A model generated the notes under the pieces. That model was not told the origin of the DNA and did not search any database. It saw only the letters and a program-made list of their open reading frames with translations. Of a stretch of 64,000 nt of DNA, positions 42,757 to 51,629 are shown in pieces (the stretch's first letter is position 1; each line of letters begins with the position of its first letter). Source of the DNA: Konateibacter massiliensis (GTDB lineage: Bacteria > Bacillota > Clostridia > Lachnospirales > Lachnospiraceae); the NCBI RefSeq assembly GCF_900184995.1, contig NZ_LT860097.1, positions 235,214-299,213 of the forward strand, written 5' to 3'. Position numbers and translations under genes: made by a program.

Positions 42757-44622
42757 ATGTTAGTAAAATTAATGTTAGATATAAAAAAATTTGATAAAAA
42801 GCCAACTGGATATGAAACTGGTGGTGTACAAAAGAGAATCTCTCAAACAGAAATAGAGATTGAGGACTTAGCAATCGGACTATGTAATGGTATGACTTGT
42901 AAACCTGCCTTATTAAATGGTACTAAATCCGTGGATTGGATACAACAACAAGTATTTATGCTTGACTTTGACCATGATACTACGATTGAAAAGGAATTGC
43001 AGAATTGCAATACTTATGGAATTATGCCAGTATTCGGCTATACTTCATTTAGTCATAGTGAAGAGGAACATCATTTTAGATTAGTATTTGTTGCTGATGA
43101 AGTGATTACTGATGTAGATAAGAGGAATAAATTGCAGATTACATTGATTAATACTTTTGATAAATCAGATAAGGTAACATTTGATTGCACTAGAATATTT
43201 TATGGTGGTAATGGAAAAGAACCTATTGCTCCTAATTATAATGTGAGAATTAATGCTGATGATATTATTGAGAAGTATTATAAAGATGAATATGAGTTGC
43301 CGGTTAAAAAGGTTAAGGGTAAAAGTAATAAGGTTAAATCTGATAAGGTTAAAAGCAAGATTAACAATGTGATTATCAATAATAGTTATATGGATAATAT
43401 TAATGCTATTAAGGAGTTAAATGCCGATAAATTAAGGAGTTTGATATGTGAACTGGAAATGACCACTAATAAAGAAGATATTAATAATCTTCTTCTATCA
43501 GTGTACACTTCCAGTTATACATTTAAAAGTGAGAAGGATTTATACAATTATATTAATAGTATTGATTTAGGTAAATATCTAGGGATAGGTAATGAAACGG
43601 TATCTTGTATCCTACCAGAACATGAGGATAATACACCTTCGGCACATATCTATATTACAGATGATGGTACACCTATTTATAAATGTTTTGGGTGTGATAA
43701 TGCGAGAACCATTACTACAATTACAGAGGAATTAGCAAATTGTACTAGAAGTGAAGCAATAGAATTTATTAAAAAAGTTTACAATATTGAATTGGTTCAA
43801 TCGGATTGGACATTAAAACAGAAACAACTATTAATTGATAGTGCTAATTATTTAGATACCACTGATTTTGTAGAAACATTTCCAGAGCTTAATAAAATAA
43901 TCAGGACTAGAAAATTACATATTCAAAAATTACTTATGCACTTTACTCAATATGTAAATGAGGATCTACAAGTTGAAGGCAAACCTTTATTTTTTGCAAG
44001 TTATAATACACTAATGAAAATATGTGAAATAAATCCTAATAATAGGACACGTTTCTCTCAATCTCTTACTCTATTTACGCTATTAAATATGCTTGATAAA
44101 GTTCAATTAAATTGTATTCCAGAAGAAGAATTAAATAAGGCAAAACATATTAGTGCTAAATATGGCTTTAAAAAGTTGACGAATTTTTATCAATTTGGGG
44201 AATATGGATTTAATCAATTCAAGGAAAGTGAAGGGATTGCTAAAATATTAAAGCAAAACAATTTCTCTTTAAAGGGATTAAGTCGTGAATATGTATTACG
44301 TACCTTTGGAAATGAATTAGCAGACAAAGTGTTCCCGCAATATAAGTTTGAAAATAAACGTGGTACAAGCAATAATTCGGACAATTTTACACTAACAATT
44401 AGTGAACATATCCTTGAAACTATTAAAAAAAAAGGATATATACTGGAAAAAGATGTAAAGATTAATAATAAGATTGAAACTCAATGGAAAAAGTCAATAC
44501 AGGAAATACTGGATACATATGGATTGATTAAAATTAAAGCAAGTAAGCAGAATAAAGAATTATATGGTTTACCTGCTGATATTTCCTATCAATCATTTGT
44601 TATCTGTCAGAATTATGAGTAA
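42757..44622 (+). CDS. AEP-type primase with CHC2 zinc finger
   Basis: A 621-residue replication protein, starting at ATG 42757 behind AAAAGGGGG. The N-terminal part fits an archaeo-eukaryotic-type primase-polymerase: acid motif MLDFDHD (Asp70, Asp72), then SHSEEEHHFRLVF (His105-His106, Arg108) and FDCTRIFYGG (Asp143). A Lys-rich linker (about 185-205) follows. Next is a CHC2-type zinc finger (Cys284, His289, Cys310, Cys313). The C-terminus looks like a winged helix. No helicase motor is fused or adjacent. It probably primes the element's own replication from the repeat region upstream. The AEP assignment is by motif and moderately sure. Confidence 0.75.
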   Translation: MLVKLMLDIKKFDKKPTGYETGGVQKRISQTEIEIEDLAIGLCNGMTCKPALLNGTKSVDWIQQQVFMLDFDHDTTIEKELQNCNTYGIMPVFGYTSFSHSEEEHHFRLVFVADEVITDVDKRNKLQITLINTFDKSDKVTFDCTRIFYGGNGKEPIAPNYNVRINADDIIEKYYKDEYELPVKKVKGKSNKVKSDKVKSKINNVIINNSYMDNINAIKELNADKLRSLICELEMTTNKEDINNLLLSVYTSSYTFKSEKDLYNYINSIDLGKYLGIGNETVSCILPEHEDNTPSAHIYITDDGTPIYKCFGCDNARTITTITEELANCTRSEAIEFIKKVYNIELVQSDWTLKQKQLLIDSANYLDTTDFVETFPELNKIIRTRKLHIQKLLMHFTQYVNEDLQVEGKPLFFASYNTLMKICEINPNNRTRFSQSLTLFTLLNMLDKVQLNCIPEEELNKAKHISAKYGFKKLTNFYQFGEYGFNQFKESEGIAKILKQNNFSLKGLSREYVLRTFGNELADKVFPQYKFENKRGTSNNSDNFTLTISEHILETIKKKGYILEKDVKINNKIETQWKKSIQEILDTYGLIKIKASKQNKELYGLPADISYQSFVICQNYE

Positions 44623-44625
44623 TAT

Positions 44626-44829
44626 GGTGTCCTTAGTTAGGGTATCCCTTTAAAGGACACCTTGAACAATCGCTAATTAGCAACGGATGGTAAGATATAT
44701 TTTTAAAATATACCCTTGGTGGTAAAAGTATTACTACTGGATAACCCGTTCCAAAAAGTACGGGTTGAGATAATACTGTTTAAACCGATATGGTCGGTTA
44801 TGATATTAAAGGGTGTTAAAAGTTTTACG
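44626..44829. other. hairpin-rich gap after the primase
   Basis: Three perfect stems: GGTGTCCTT/AAGGACACC (44626-44634, 44653-44661), AACCCGT/ACGGGTT (44743-44749, 44760-44766) and AACCGA/TCGGTT (44783-44788, 44794-44799). Then comes GGGTGTTAAAAGTTTTACG (44811-44829), which repeats 42294-42312. None has a T-run. No coding frame is supported here. Confidence 0.45.
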
Positions 44830-44839
44830 CCCACTTTGA

Positions 44840-45160
44840 AAGAACGAAACACGTAAGGATTTTAGTAAAGCGGAACGTATTGATTATGCTAGAAGATTGG
44901 AACGTGTTGAAAGTTTGAAAGCCAAGGAAAGAATTTTAAACCCTACACAAAATTTTGTGGAAGGTCAAAAAGGAGAAACAATTGATATTGTTGCAAATAA
45001 ATTAGGTATTGGTTCAGGTGAACAATATCGCAAGGAAAAATTCATAGTAGACAATCAATCTTCTCTATCACCACAAGATTTTGCAGATTGGGACGAAGGG
45101 AAAAGATGTAGCCAATTATGGCGCAAACACAACAAACAGAAAGTGAGGAATTATTTATGA
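44840..45160 (+). pseudogene. truncated ParB-like gene remnant
   Basis: The frame is open from directly after a TGA and reads DFSKAERIDYARRLERVES, then NPTQNFVEGQKGETIDIVANKLGIGSGEQYRKEKFI and DFADWDEGK. This is a typical stretch of ParB-like nuclease or regulator proteins. The start half is missing, and the end runs into a basic tail unlike the family, as after a frameshift. The first ATG (44897) has no ribosome site. Probably the leftover of a ParB-like gene. Confidence 0.55.
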
Positions 45161-45438
45161 AATTTTTTAATGAATGTAAAACAGAAGAAGAGAGACAAAA
45201 ATTAAGAGATGCGATGATAGAGACAATGTATTATCAGACATTAGGTATTCGGAGCGAAGTCTCGTCTATTAATGCAAGGGTCAGACGCATAGAAGAGAAG
45301 CTTATCTATGTTGGAGCCACGCAAGAGGAACGTAAATTTCTGAATACGGACGGTAGTTTGAATTTCGATGCAATTAATGATAGTTGCGATAAGATAATTG
45401 AATTATTTGGAGAGGAGGAATCTTATGGCACAAAATAA
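45118..45438 (+). CDS. small helical protein before terminase
   Basis: 106 residues from ATG 45118, or 93 from ATG 45157, which has a GTGAGGA site ten bases upstream. It is charged and helical (FFNECKTEEERQKLRDAMIE, VSSINARVRRIEEKL). It overlaps the start of the next gene by 14 bases, so it is probably translated with it. Not recognised; position suggests a packaging or regulatory role. Confidence 0.5.
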   Translation: MAQTQQTESEELFMKFFNECKTEEERQKLRDAMIETMYYQTLGIRSEVSSINARVRRIEEKLIYVGATQEERKFLNTDGSLNFDAINDSCDKIIELFGEEESYGTK

Positions 45439-45886
45439 AGCAGACGAGAATAAATCATTTAAGACAGTATTACAGAAAATGACAGAGGTTGCCCCTTATT
45501 ATATTGCAAAATATGTGGAATGGTATTTAACACCGGCAGAGGACAGAATTTCATGGGATGATTTATGTAAGTGTGATATTCAATATAGAACTAGAGATCC
45601 GCAAGGTAAGTTGAGTGTAAATAAGACAGAGCAATTTGCCAAAGAGAACTGGTTGACAAGGGAAGATACCCAAAGAGCAATTCAGATTTATATGAAGCAT
45701 ATGAAAACCTTAAATACCTTGAAGATTTATGAGAAGATGTTAGACAAAGCACTTGCCGGTGATGTTAATGCTGCAAAGTATATTGAAGGATTTCATAATA
45801 GTGATTTCTTTGACGAGGGAGAGGATGAAATTAATGATTTCCTGAACACCATAAATATCCCTAAACTGAAAAAGACAAGGGGGTAA
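45425..45886 (+). CDS. probable terminase small subunit
   Basis: A 153-residue protein directly upstream of the large terminase gene, the classical place of the DNA-recognising small subunit. It is helical with a likely HTH region (ENWLTREDTQRAIQIYMKH) and an acidic C-terminus (FFDEGEDEINDF). The ATG at 45425 has an AGGAGG site, and the stop abuts the next start. No close family is recognised, so the call rests on position, size and fold pattern. With TerL it would cut and package DNA, giving the element its own packaging specificity. Confidence 0.65.
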   Translation: MAQNKADENKSFKTVLQKMTEVAPYYIAKYVEWYLTPAEDRISWDDLCKCDIQYRTRDPQGKLSVNKTEQFAKENWLTREDTQRAIQIYMKHMKTLNTLKIYEKMLDKALAGDVNAAKYIEGFHNSDFFDEGEDEINDFLNTINIPKLKKTRG

Positions 45887-45889
45887 ATG

Positions 45890-47473
45890 ATGGCAGTAAG
45901 TAAGCAGAATATGAAGAAACTAGAATGGTTATGGTCTGACGATAATAAGATCGCATGGATAGAAACCTTCATTAAGATTGCAGATAAGAACGGTGACATA
46001 GTTCCTTTTATTCTGACTGATGAACAGCGTAGATTGGTTGAAGGATTGGAACATCAAAATATTGTCAGCAAGAGTAGACAGTTAGGTATTAGCGTTTGTA
46101 CAGTGGCATTAAGCATAAGGGAATGTGTGGTGCATGATAATTCAACTTGTGTACTTATAAGCCATAATCAGACCAGCACCAATGCGGTATTTGATAAATT
46201 AAAACAACAGTTTTATTCTCTTCCAGATTGGTTAAGGCCACAATTAATCCAAAATAACAGACAAGCATTGACATTTGCAAATGGTTCCAGTGTGGTATGT
46301 ATGACAGCCGGTAATAAAGATGTGGGACGTGGAAGCACTTATAATGCGATTGTACATATGTCTGAATTTGCCTTTTGGAAAGACCAAGAACGACAGTTAA
46401 AATCTATTATGCAAGCCGTATCAAGTTCCGCAACGGTAATTATAGAGAGTACGAGTAATGGATACAACAATTATAGTTCCTTGTTTTTACAAGCAAAGAA
46501 TAATGAGAACGCATTTAAAGCGTTCTTTTTTAATTGGATTAATGGTGGTGCATTATTTAAAGACCAATATAAGGAAAGTGTACGTCTATATAAAGCACAG
46601 CATAATGGGCATATGGTTACCATAGAGGATTATGATGAAGAAGAAAAGATGCTTGCTGAATTAGGTATGACGCCAGAACAAGCGGTATGGAGAAGGGATA
46701 AAATTAGTATATCGGGTATTGACGCATTTCATGTGGAGTATCCAAGTACACCAGAAGAGAGTTTCCTTGCTACTGGTTCCAGTGTATTTGATAATACGAA
46801 GGTTATTAAATTACAACAGGTCATAGCAGAACGGAAAATAGTTCCCCTTAAACTGGATAAGATTGTTGGGCTTCCTACATCATTAACGACATATGTTCAA
46901 AATAGGTCGTTATCCATATGGGCAATTCCAAAGGTAGGAGAGAAGTACTGGGTCGGTGTGGATGTATCTGAAGGTCTAGGTGGTAAGCATGACTATTCTA
47001 CTATGTTTATTATGGATAAGGATGGTAGACAGGTTGCAGAGTTCAAGAATAATAAGATTAAACCATATCTATTTGCTGATATTGTAAATGATGTGGGTCG
47101 TTGGTATAACAAGGCACTATTAACAGTGGAAAAGGCGTCTGGTGGTCATAGTGTTATTGAGCGATTGAGATATGATAAGCATTACATGAATATGACTAAA
47201 TATAAGACCTATGATGAGTTTAAGAGGGCAGTATGGAATGTTGGCTTTGATACGAATAATAAGACAAAGAGTATTGCTGTAAATGACGCTAGAGAGTGGT
47301 TTGATAAAGGAATGTTGGATATTAACAGTAATCAATTGTTAGAAGAGATGAAAACCTTTATAGCAGAAGAGAACGGTTCATTTAATGCAGTCACTGGTTC
47401 GCATGATGACCTTATATCGGCTATGTGGCTTTGTATTCAAGGCATGAAACAAGGGTTCTGGTATCCGTTTTAA
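45890..47473 (+). CDS. terL: terminase large subunit
   Basis: DNA-packaging ATPase and nuclease, 527 residues. The ATPase part has a variant Walker A (SKSRQLGIS, residues 60-68), a form seen in several terminase families, and Walker B IVHMSEFAFW (154-163). A coupling-like segment IIESTSNGY follows. The RNase H-type nuclease part begins near 355 with WVGVDVSEGLGGKHDYS and ends with SHDDLISAMWLC. I use ATG 45890 because AAGGGGG lies six bases upstream; ATG 45887 is equally in frame. The gene is full-length and intact. Together with the portal it makes a complete packaging motor. Confidence 0.92.
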   Translation: MAVSKQNMKKLEWLWSDDNKIAWIETFIKIADKNGDIVPFILTDEQRRLVEGLEHQNIVSKSRQLGISVCTVALSIRECVVHDNSTCVLISHNQTSTNAVFDKLKQQFYSLPDWLRPQLIQNNRQALTFANGSSVVCMTAGNKDVGRGSTYNAIVHMSEFAFWKDQERQLKSIMQAVSSSATVIIESTSNGYNNYSSLFLQAKNNENAFKAFFFNWINGGALFKDQYKESVRLYKAQHNGHMVTIEDYDEEEKMLAELGMTPEQAVWRRDKISISGIDAFHVEYPSTPEESFLATGSSVFDNTKVIKLQQVIAERKIVPLKLDKIVGLPTSLTTYVQNRSLSIWAIPKVGEKYWVGVDVSEGLGGKHDYSTMFIMDKDGRQVAEFKNNKIKPYLFADIVNDVGRWYNKALLTVEKASGGHSVIERLRYDKHYMNMTKYKTYDEFKRAVWNVGFDTNNKTKSIAVNDAREWFDKGMLDINSNQLLEEMKTFIAEENGSFNAVTGSHDDLISAMWLCIQGMKQGFWYPF

Positions 47474-47615
47474 GTGGTCTATGTAGTAGGGTTTTAAGGC
47501 GTTAAATAGGAAAATAAGGACTTTAATATAGAGGGCGAGGAAAATATCACTTGTCCTTTTTTCGTGCCAATTTGGTGCAAATACATGACAATATTATCAA
47601 AGAAAGGAAGTAAAG

Positions 47616-48959
47616 ATGAGTTTAGATTATTATATTCAAAAGCAATATAATGGAAATAAAATGTGGTTTATGGAAGAGATAAATCAAGGTAATCATGCAG
47701 CGAGAATTGCGGGAGTAATTGCTAATAGGGATTATCTTGCAGGTAGGCATAAAGTATTAGGACGTGAGAATAGCCAGTACAAAGGTAAAGAATTGGTTAC
47801 ACGAAAAACAATACTGAACTATGCAAAGACAGTGATCCGTTTTCACAATACATTTTTATTGGGTAATGCGGTGGCTTTATCATCTAAAGACGTTGAAACA
47901 GTAAAGACATTTACCGATATATATAAGTTGGGAATGTATGAAACAGTAGATTATGAGATAATTGATAGAGTAAATAAGTTCGGTGATGCATATGAGGTAG
48001 TATATGTTAATGACGGATTGATTAAGAGTAAGGTACTTGATAGTGCGTGTTGTTATCCTGTATATGATGATATGGGAGAATATATTGCGTTTATAGAACA
48101 TTGGACTGATGTATATACCAGTGTTAGTTATTGGAACGTATACTATCCTAACTATGTTGAGATGTGGAGTAATGAAGGTGGAGATGAACACATGGTATCT
48201 ACTACTATGAGTATTGGCTTGCCTATTCATTACCATAATTTCAGTGACATGGATTACAATTATGGCATTAGTTTGCTGACAGATATTAAGCCGATTATGG
48301 ATGAGTTAGAGGATATACTAAGTAAGTTAGGTGATGCTATCTATATCAATACACTTAATCCTATGCCTGTTGCGATTGGTCAGCGTATTGAGTCAAGCAT
48401 ACCTGCTGATGCTACTGGCTATGTATTGAACTTAGACAATGGAGATTTCAAGATTGTTAATTGCAGTATTGATTATAGTACAGTTAAGTTATATCTGGAT
48501 AACCTGAAGCAGATGCTGAATGATATCAGTTGTATTCCAAGTATCTTGGGAAGTAGTCAGGAAATTGCTAATATATCTGAAACATCTATGAAGATTCTAT
48601 ATGCTATGGCTACGGTCAATAGTGATGAAACACAGAAATGGTTGAACACTGGATTTAGACAGAGGTTTGAGAAGTTCCATAAGATATTAAATATGCAGGG
48701 GATTAGTGTAAAAGATAATGTTGATGTGATTTACAATGTGTCCATGCCGGTCGCTAGTACAGAAATGATTGCAAACTTGAAAGCTTTAAGAGAAATGGGT
48801 GCTATAAGCATTGAGAGTATCATGGAAAAGAGTGATATTGTCAGTGATGTAGACGTTGAAAAGAAGCGTTTGAGTGGTGAAAATGTGAGTGTTGAAAGTG
48901 AGGAGAATGTTACAAGAGATACAGATAAACCTATTGGATTGGTAGGTAACAAGGGATAA
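47616..48959 (+). CDS. portal protein (SPP1 gp6 type)
   Basis: 447-residue portal forming the head vertex through which DNA enters. The N-terminal part (RIAGVIANRDYLAGRHKVLG) and the YAKTVIRFHNTFLLGNAVAL block are typical of phage portal SPP1 gp6-like proteins. So are the central GISLLTDIKPIMDELEDILS and GSSQEIANISETSMKILYA segments. A GAAAGGAAG site precedes the ATG. It follows terL by about 140 bases. The C-terminal SEENVTRDTD tail is short, and no MuF-like head morphogenesis gene follows; instead a gene-free, palindrome-rich region does. Confidence 0.9.
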   Translation: MSLDYYIQKQYNGNKMWFMEEINQGNHAARIAGVIANRDYLAGRHKVLGRENSQYKGKELVTRKTILNYAKTVIRFHNTFLLGNAVALSSKDVETVKTFTDIYKLGMYETVDYEIIDRVNKFGDAYEVVYVNDGLIKSKVLDSACCYPVYDDMGEYIAFIEHWTDVYTSVSYWNVYYPNYVEMWSNEGGDEHMVSTTMSIGLPIHYHNFSDMDYNYGISLLTDIKPIMDELEDILSKLGDAIYINTLNPMPVAIGQRIESSIPADATGYVLNLDNGDFKIVNCSIDYSTVKLYLDNLKQMLNDISCIPSILGSSQEIANISETSMKILYAMATVNSDETQKWLNTGFRQRFEKFHKILNMQGISVKDNVDVIYNVSMPVASTEMIANLKALREMGAISIESIMEKSDIVSDVDVEKKRLSGENVSVESEENVTRDTDKPIGLVGNKG

Positions 48960-49000
48960 AATAGGGTTACTAAATTTGGTAAAGGCTTTGGATAGAAGAT

Positions 49001-49641
49001 ACTTTAGCACGATAAAGTGAAAATTGGAGCATAAAATACACGCTCTTCTGTATACTTTATCGTGCTAAAGTGTATTAAACATACTAAACCACTAGGAATA
49101 TAACGCAATACTTTAGTCGACTAAAGTGAAGCGAGCACAATATGTTGTGCCAAGTGTTGATTTGATATACTATATATAGTGCCAATTGTATTGTGTGGTA
49201 AACACGCACAATACAACAAATTGCATACCATATCAAACACAATTAACTTAGGTTCATCTTGAATCTGACTTATAAACATACTATAATACTGTACTATTAT
49301 AGGGGGTTTCAGATAACACAAGTGGATTAACGTTGTATCAGAAGTAAGTTAGGTTGGTAATCATACATATAACCGACTAAATAACATATGAAATCGAAAT
49401 TTCATCGGTAAATATTCGTAAGACTTCTAATCTTACGAACGATTTCAGGGTAAAATGGGCTTATTTGGGGTGATTTTAGACCAGATATGAGGATATAGAG
49501 CCGAAAATTCGGTTGTAAGAATGTGTTGTGCAATATGTATAGAAGTGCTGATTAATAAGGTTCGGCATATTTAACAAAGTTTTAAGGTGAATACTGTGCA
49601 ATTTAACAAGGATAATTGAGTACACAACTTGATTAGTTGTG
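49001..49641. other. palindrome-rich gene-free region
   Basis: Between the portal gene and 49733 there is no supported gene, but many perfect inverted repeats. They are: ACTTTAGCACGATAAAGT (49001-49018) with its complement (49054-49071); the palindrome ACTTTAGTCGACTAAAGT (49110-49127); TTGTATTGTG/CACAATACAA (49186-49195, 49207-49216); CTATAATA/TATTATAG (49281-49302); TGAAAT/ATTTCA (49389-49404); TTCGTAAGA/TCTTACGAA (49415-49439); CACAACT/AGTTGTG (49623-49641). Candidate origin, packaging site or integrase/regulator binding array. Confidence 0.55.
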
Positions 49642-49733
49642 CGTGAATTGTTTGACGACTTACAACTTGTCCGGGTGTGTCACTCCTGAATTTTTTTGTT
49701 TTTTTCCCTTAATCACTTTTGACCCCACAGGCA

Positions 49734-49761
49734 AAAAATAAGGACTACTTTTCAGCAGTCC
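49734..49761 (-). terminator. terminator of the ribbon-helix-helix gene
   Basis: On the minus strand GGACTGCT/AGTAGTCC forms a stem overlapping the stop codon, followed by TTATTTTTT. Confidence 0.7.
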
Positions 49762-49903
49762 CATTATTCTTACTTAAATATTCTTTAAGCACCATATTTA
49801 TATACTGGCTAAATGACCTATCATCATTTTCGGCTAAGTCTTTAATCTCCTGTATTACATCACTATCTAGTGTGATGCTTACCTTTTCTTTTAGTGGTTT
49901 CAT
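49745..49903 (-). CDS. ribbon-helix-helix DNA-binding protein
   Basis: 52 residues from the ATG at 49903, which has AAGGAAGGTG upstream; the longer frame is not supported. The KVSITLDSDVIQEIKDLAEN strand-helix and DRSFSQYINMVLKEYL helix are the CopG/Arc-type ribbon-helix-helix. It is the only minus-strand gene in the element with clear support and faces a small gene at 50007. It may repress its own promoter or control excision or copy number, and could bind one of the palindromes beside it. Confidence 0.8.
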   Translation of the reverse strand: MKPLKEKVSITLDSDVIQEIKDLAENDDRSFSQYINMVLKEYLSKNNGTAEK

Positions 49904-50006
49904 AACATCACCTTCCTTGTAAAATACTATACCATCATAGGCGATATTGTATTGAAAAATAGGATAAAGTATGATAAAGTAGTACAAAGGACGGTGAGCG
50001 ATAAAA

Positions 50007-50168
50007 ATGGAATTGAATGAGTTTAAAGACAGATTGTTTGATATACTAAACGATACGAATGAACTATCTATACAAGATATTATGATAAATGATATGGATA
50101 ATAGTATTGTGATAAAAATGTTTGATGAAACATTATTTCAAATAAAATGCGAATATTGTAGAAAATAA
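50007..50168 (+). CDS. small acidic protein of unknown function
   Basis: 53 residues, acidic (NEFKDRLFDILNDTNELS, then DMDNSIVIKMFDETLF), ending KCEYCRK. It is divergent from the ribbon-helix-helix gene with about 100 bases between starts. The ribosome site (GGACGGTGAG) is modest. Small proteins with this strand-helix pattern occur in Clostridial mobile elements as I recall. Function unknown. Confidence 0.5.
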   Translation: MELNEFKDRLFDILNDTNELSIQDIMINDMDNSIVIKMFDETLFQIKCEYCRK

Positions 50169-50232
50169 TGGAAAATTTTGAATTATTGAGATATAATTAA
50201 AGAAATATTTATGAATAGGGAGGTATGAGATT

Positions 50233-51075
50233 ATGGCACTAATAAAATGTCCGGAGTGTGGAAAAGAAATATCAGATAAGGCAACAAGTTGTCCTAGTTG
50301 TGGGTGTCCGATTGATAACACAATTATAGAAAGTACAACTGAAACTCCTATTAAAGAAAACGGTGTGGATAGCGTAGTACAAACTGTTAAAGAAACACAA
50401 CCTAAAAAAGTAAAGGGAATTAAAGTAATTATTCCTATAATAGCAGCAGTGGTTGTGATTGCAATTATTGGTGGTGTTATATATAATCTAAAAGTAATTA
50501 AGCCAAAGAAAACATATACTGAAGCGGTTTCATTACTTGAAAGTGGAAAATATGATGAAGCAAACCAGTTATTTACTTCTATTTCTGGATATGAGGACGT
50601 TGCTACATTACAAGAAGAATTGAAATATGAATCACGTGTATATCAATGTATCAAATCCATTAAAGAAAGATTAAAAAATCCAGATTCATTACAAATATAT
50701 GAGGTGGTATTTTTTAGTAAAGAATATAGAGACGATATAAAAGCAAATGATAAAATGAAAGAAGCATTAAATGAGTTTATTAGTAATTATGGTGATGAGC
50801 CAGTATGTTTAATGCGGTATGGCGCACAAAATGGTTTTGGTGGTAATACAACAAGTTATGGATTTTTTACATATCAATCTAAAGATGATGCGTATGTTTA
50901 TCTTGGCTCATGTGATACATTAGACGAAGATAAAGTGGACGATGATGAAGAAACTATTTGTTTAATAATCAACATGATAAGGGATAATTTCAAGGAAGAA
51001 GGAACTGTTGATATTGACAGAATAAAGACAATTCTTAAAGATGATAACTATACATCAATTAAAATTATTAACTAA
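50233..51075 (+). CDS. zinc-ribbon membrane protein
   Basis: A 280-residue protein. An N-terminal zinc ribbon has two Cys pairs (CPECGKEISDKATSCPSCGC, residues 5-24). A linker of about 45 residues follows, then one transmembrane helix (VIIPIIAAVVVIAIIGGVIYNL, about 74-96). The C-terminal part outside or inside the membrane has a TPR-like segment (TYTEAVSLLESGKYDEANQLF). A GGGAGGT site precedes the ATG. Such ribbon-plus-helix proteins are common accessory genes in Lachnospiraceae and their phages. The role may be sensing or superinfection-related, but this is a guess. Followed by a terminator. Confidence 0.75.
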   Translation: MALIKCPECGKEISDKATSCPSCGCPIDNTIIESTTETPIKENGVDSVVQTVKETQPKKVKGIKVIIPIIAAVVVIAIIGGVIYNLKVIKPKKTYTEAVSLLESGKYDEANQLFTSISGYEDVATLQEELKYESRVYQCIKSIKERLKNPDSLQIYEVVFFSKEYRDDIKANDKMKEALNEFISNYGDEPVCLMRYGAQNGFGGNTTSYGFFTYQSKDDAYVYLGSCDTLDEDKVDDDEETICLIINMIRDNFKEEGTVDIDRIKTILKDDNYTSIKIIN

Positions 51076-51091
51076 TAATAAAAACGATTAG

Positions 51092-51122
51092 AGGATTGCT
51101 TGAAATATAGCAGTCCTTTTTT
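51092..51122 (+). terminator. terminator
   Basis: AGGATTGCT/AGCAGTCCT (one wobble pair), 8-base loop, then a run of six T residues. Confidence 0.8.
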
Positions 51123-51156
51123 GTTACCCATTTATCATAGAAGAAGGGAGTTTTAA

Positions 51157-51498
51157 ATGCAAATATTAGACAGATTAAAAATGGAATTATCCAATCAGCA
51201 ATATTTTTCGGACGAGCAGTATATTCAGTTCCTCTTGGAGAACGAGTTGTCACCAACTGACAACTACGATAAGTCCACAATGCAGAAGCAATTATTGCTT
51301 ACCGTATTGGATGTATTGGAAGCAGTAGCCAATGATATAGACCTAATGAGTTCTATTAGCACAGAGTTCAGCAATATGGGTCAGGCATATCAATTTATAG
51401 AAGTAAGAATTGGACAGGTCAAGGATAAGATTGCGGCTATTCCTGAACCAGATGAAGAGTATAGTTGCTTTTCGTTAATGTATACAAGAGAACGATAA
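51157..51498 (+). CDS. probable phage head-tail connector (gp6-like)
   Basis: 113 residues, helical: LDRLKMELSNQQYFSDEQYI near the N-terminus, LLLTVLDVLEAVANDIDL in the middle and FSNMGQAYQFIEVRIGQVK later. This helical pattern resembles the gp6-like connector proteins that sit below the portal. A GAAGGGAG site precedes the ATG. It is the last gene before the right repeat. If the element is circular, it lies between the portal side and the capsid side of the head module, which suits a neck protein. Family assignment is moderate. Confidence 0.6.
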   Translation: MQILDRLKMELSNQQYFSDEQYIQFLLENELSPTDNYDKSTMQKQLLLTVLDVLEAVANDIDLMSSISTEFSNMGQAYQFIEVRIGQVKDKIAAIPEPDEEYSCFSLMYTRER

Positions 51499-51629
51499 AA
51501 CGTATTGACAACACTGAGTTTTTGTATTAACATTAGAGATAGAAAACAGTAATCTTATGTTGGTTAATGAATTAGATATAACGAAAAGTTAGTAAAATAA
51601 AGGGTTACAAGGTGACATTTGTGTGTAGT

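Noticed and set aside
49121..49321. 66-codon minus-strand frame in the palindrome region
   Set aside because: Spans several inverted repeats, lacks a ribosome site and shows no recognisable pattern.
48960..49744. Palindrome-rich region considered as CRISPR or IS ends
   Set aside because: Arms differ from pair to pair, spacing is irregular and no transposase lies between them.
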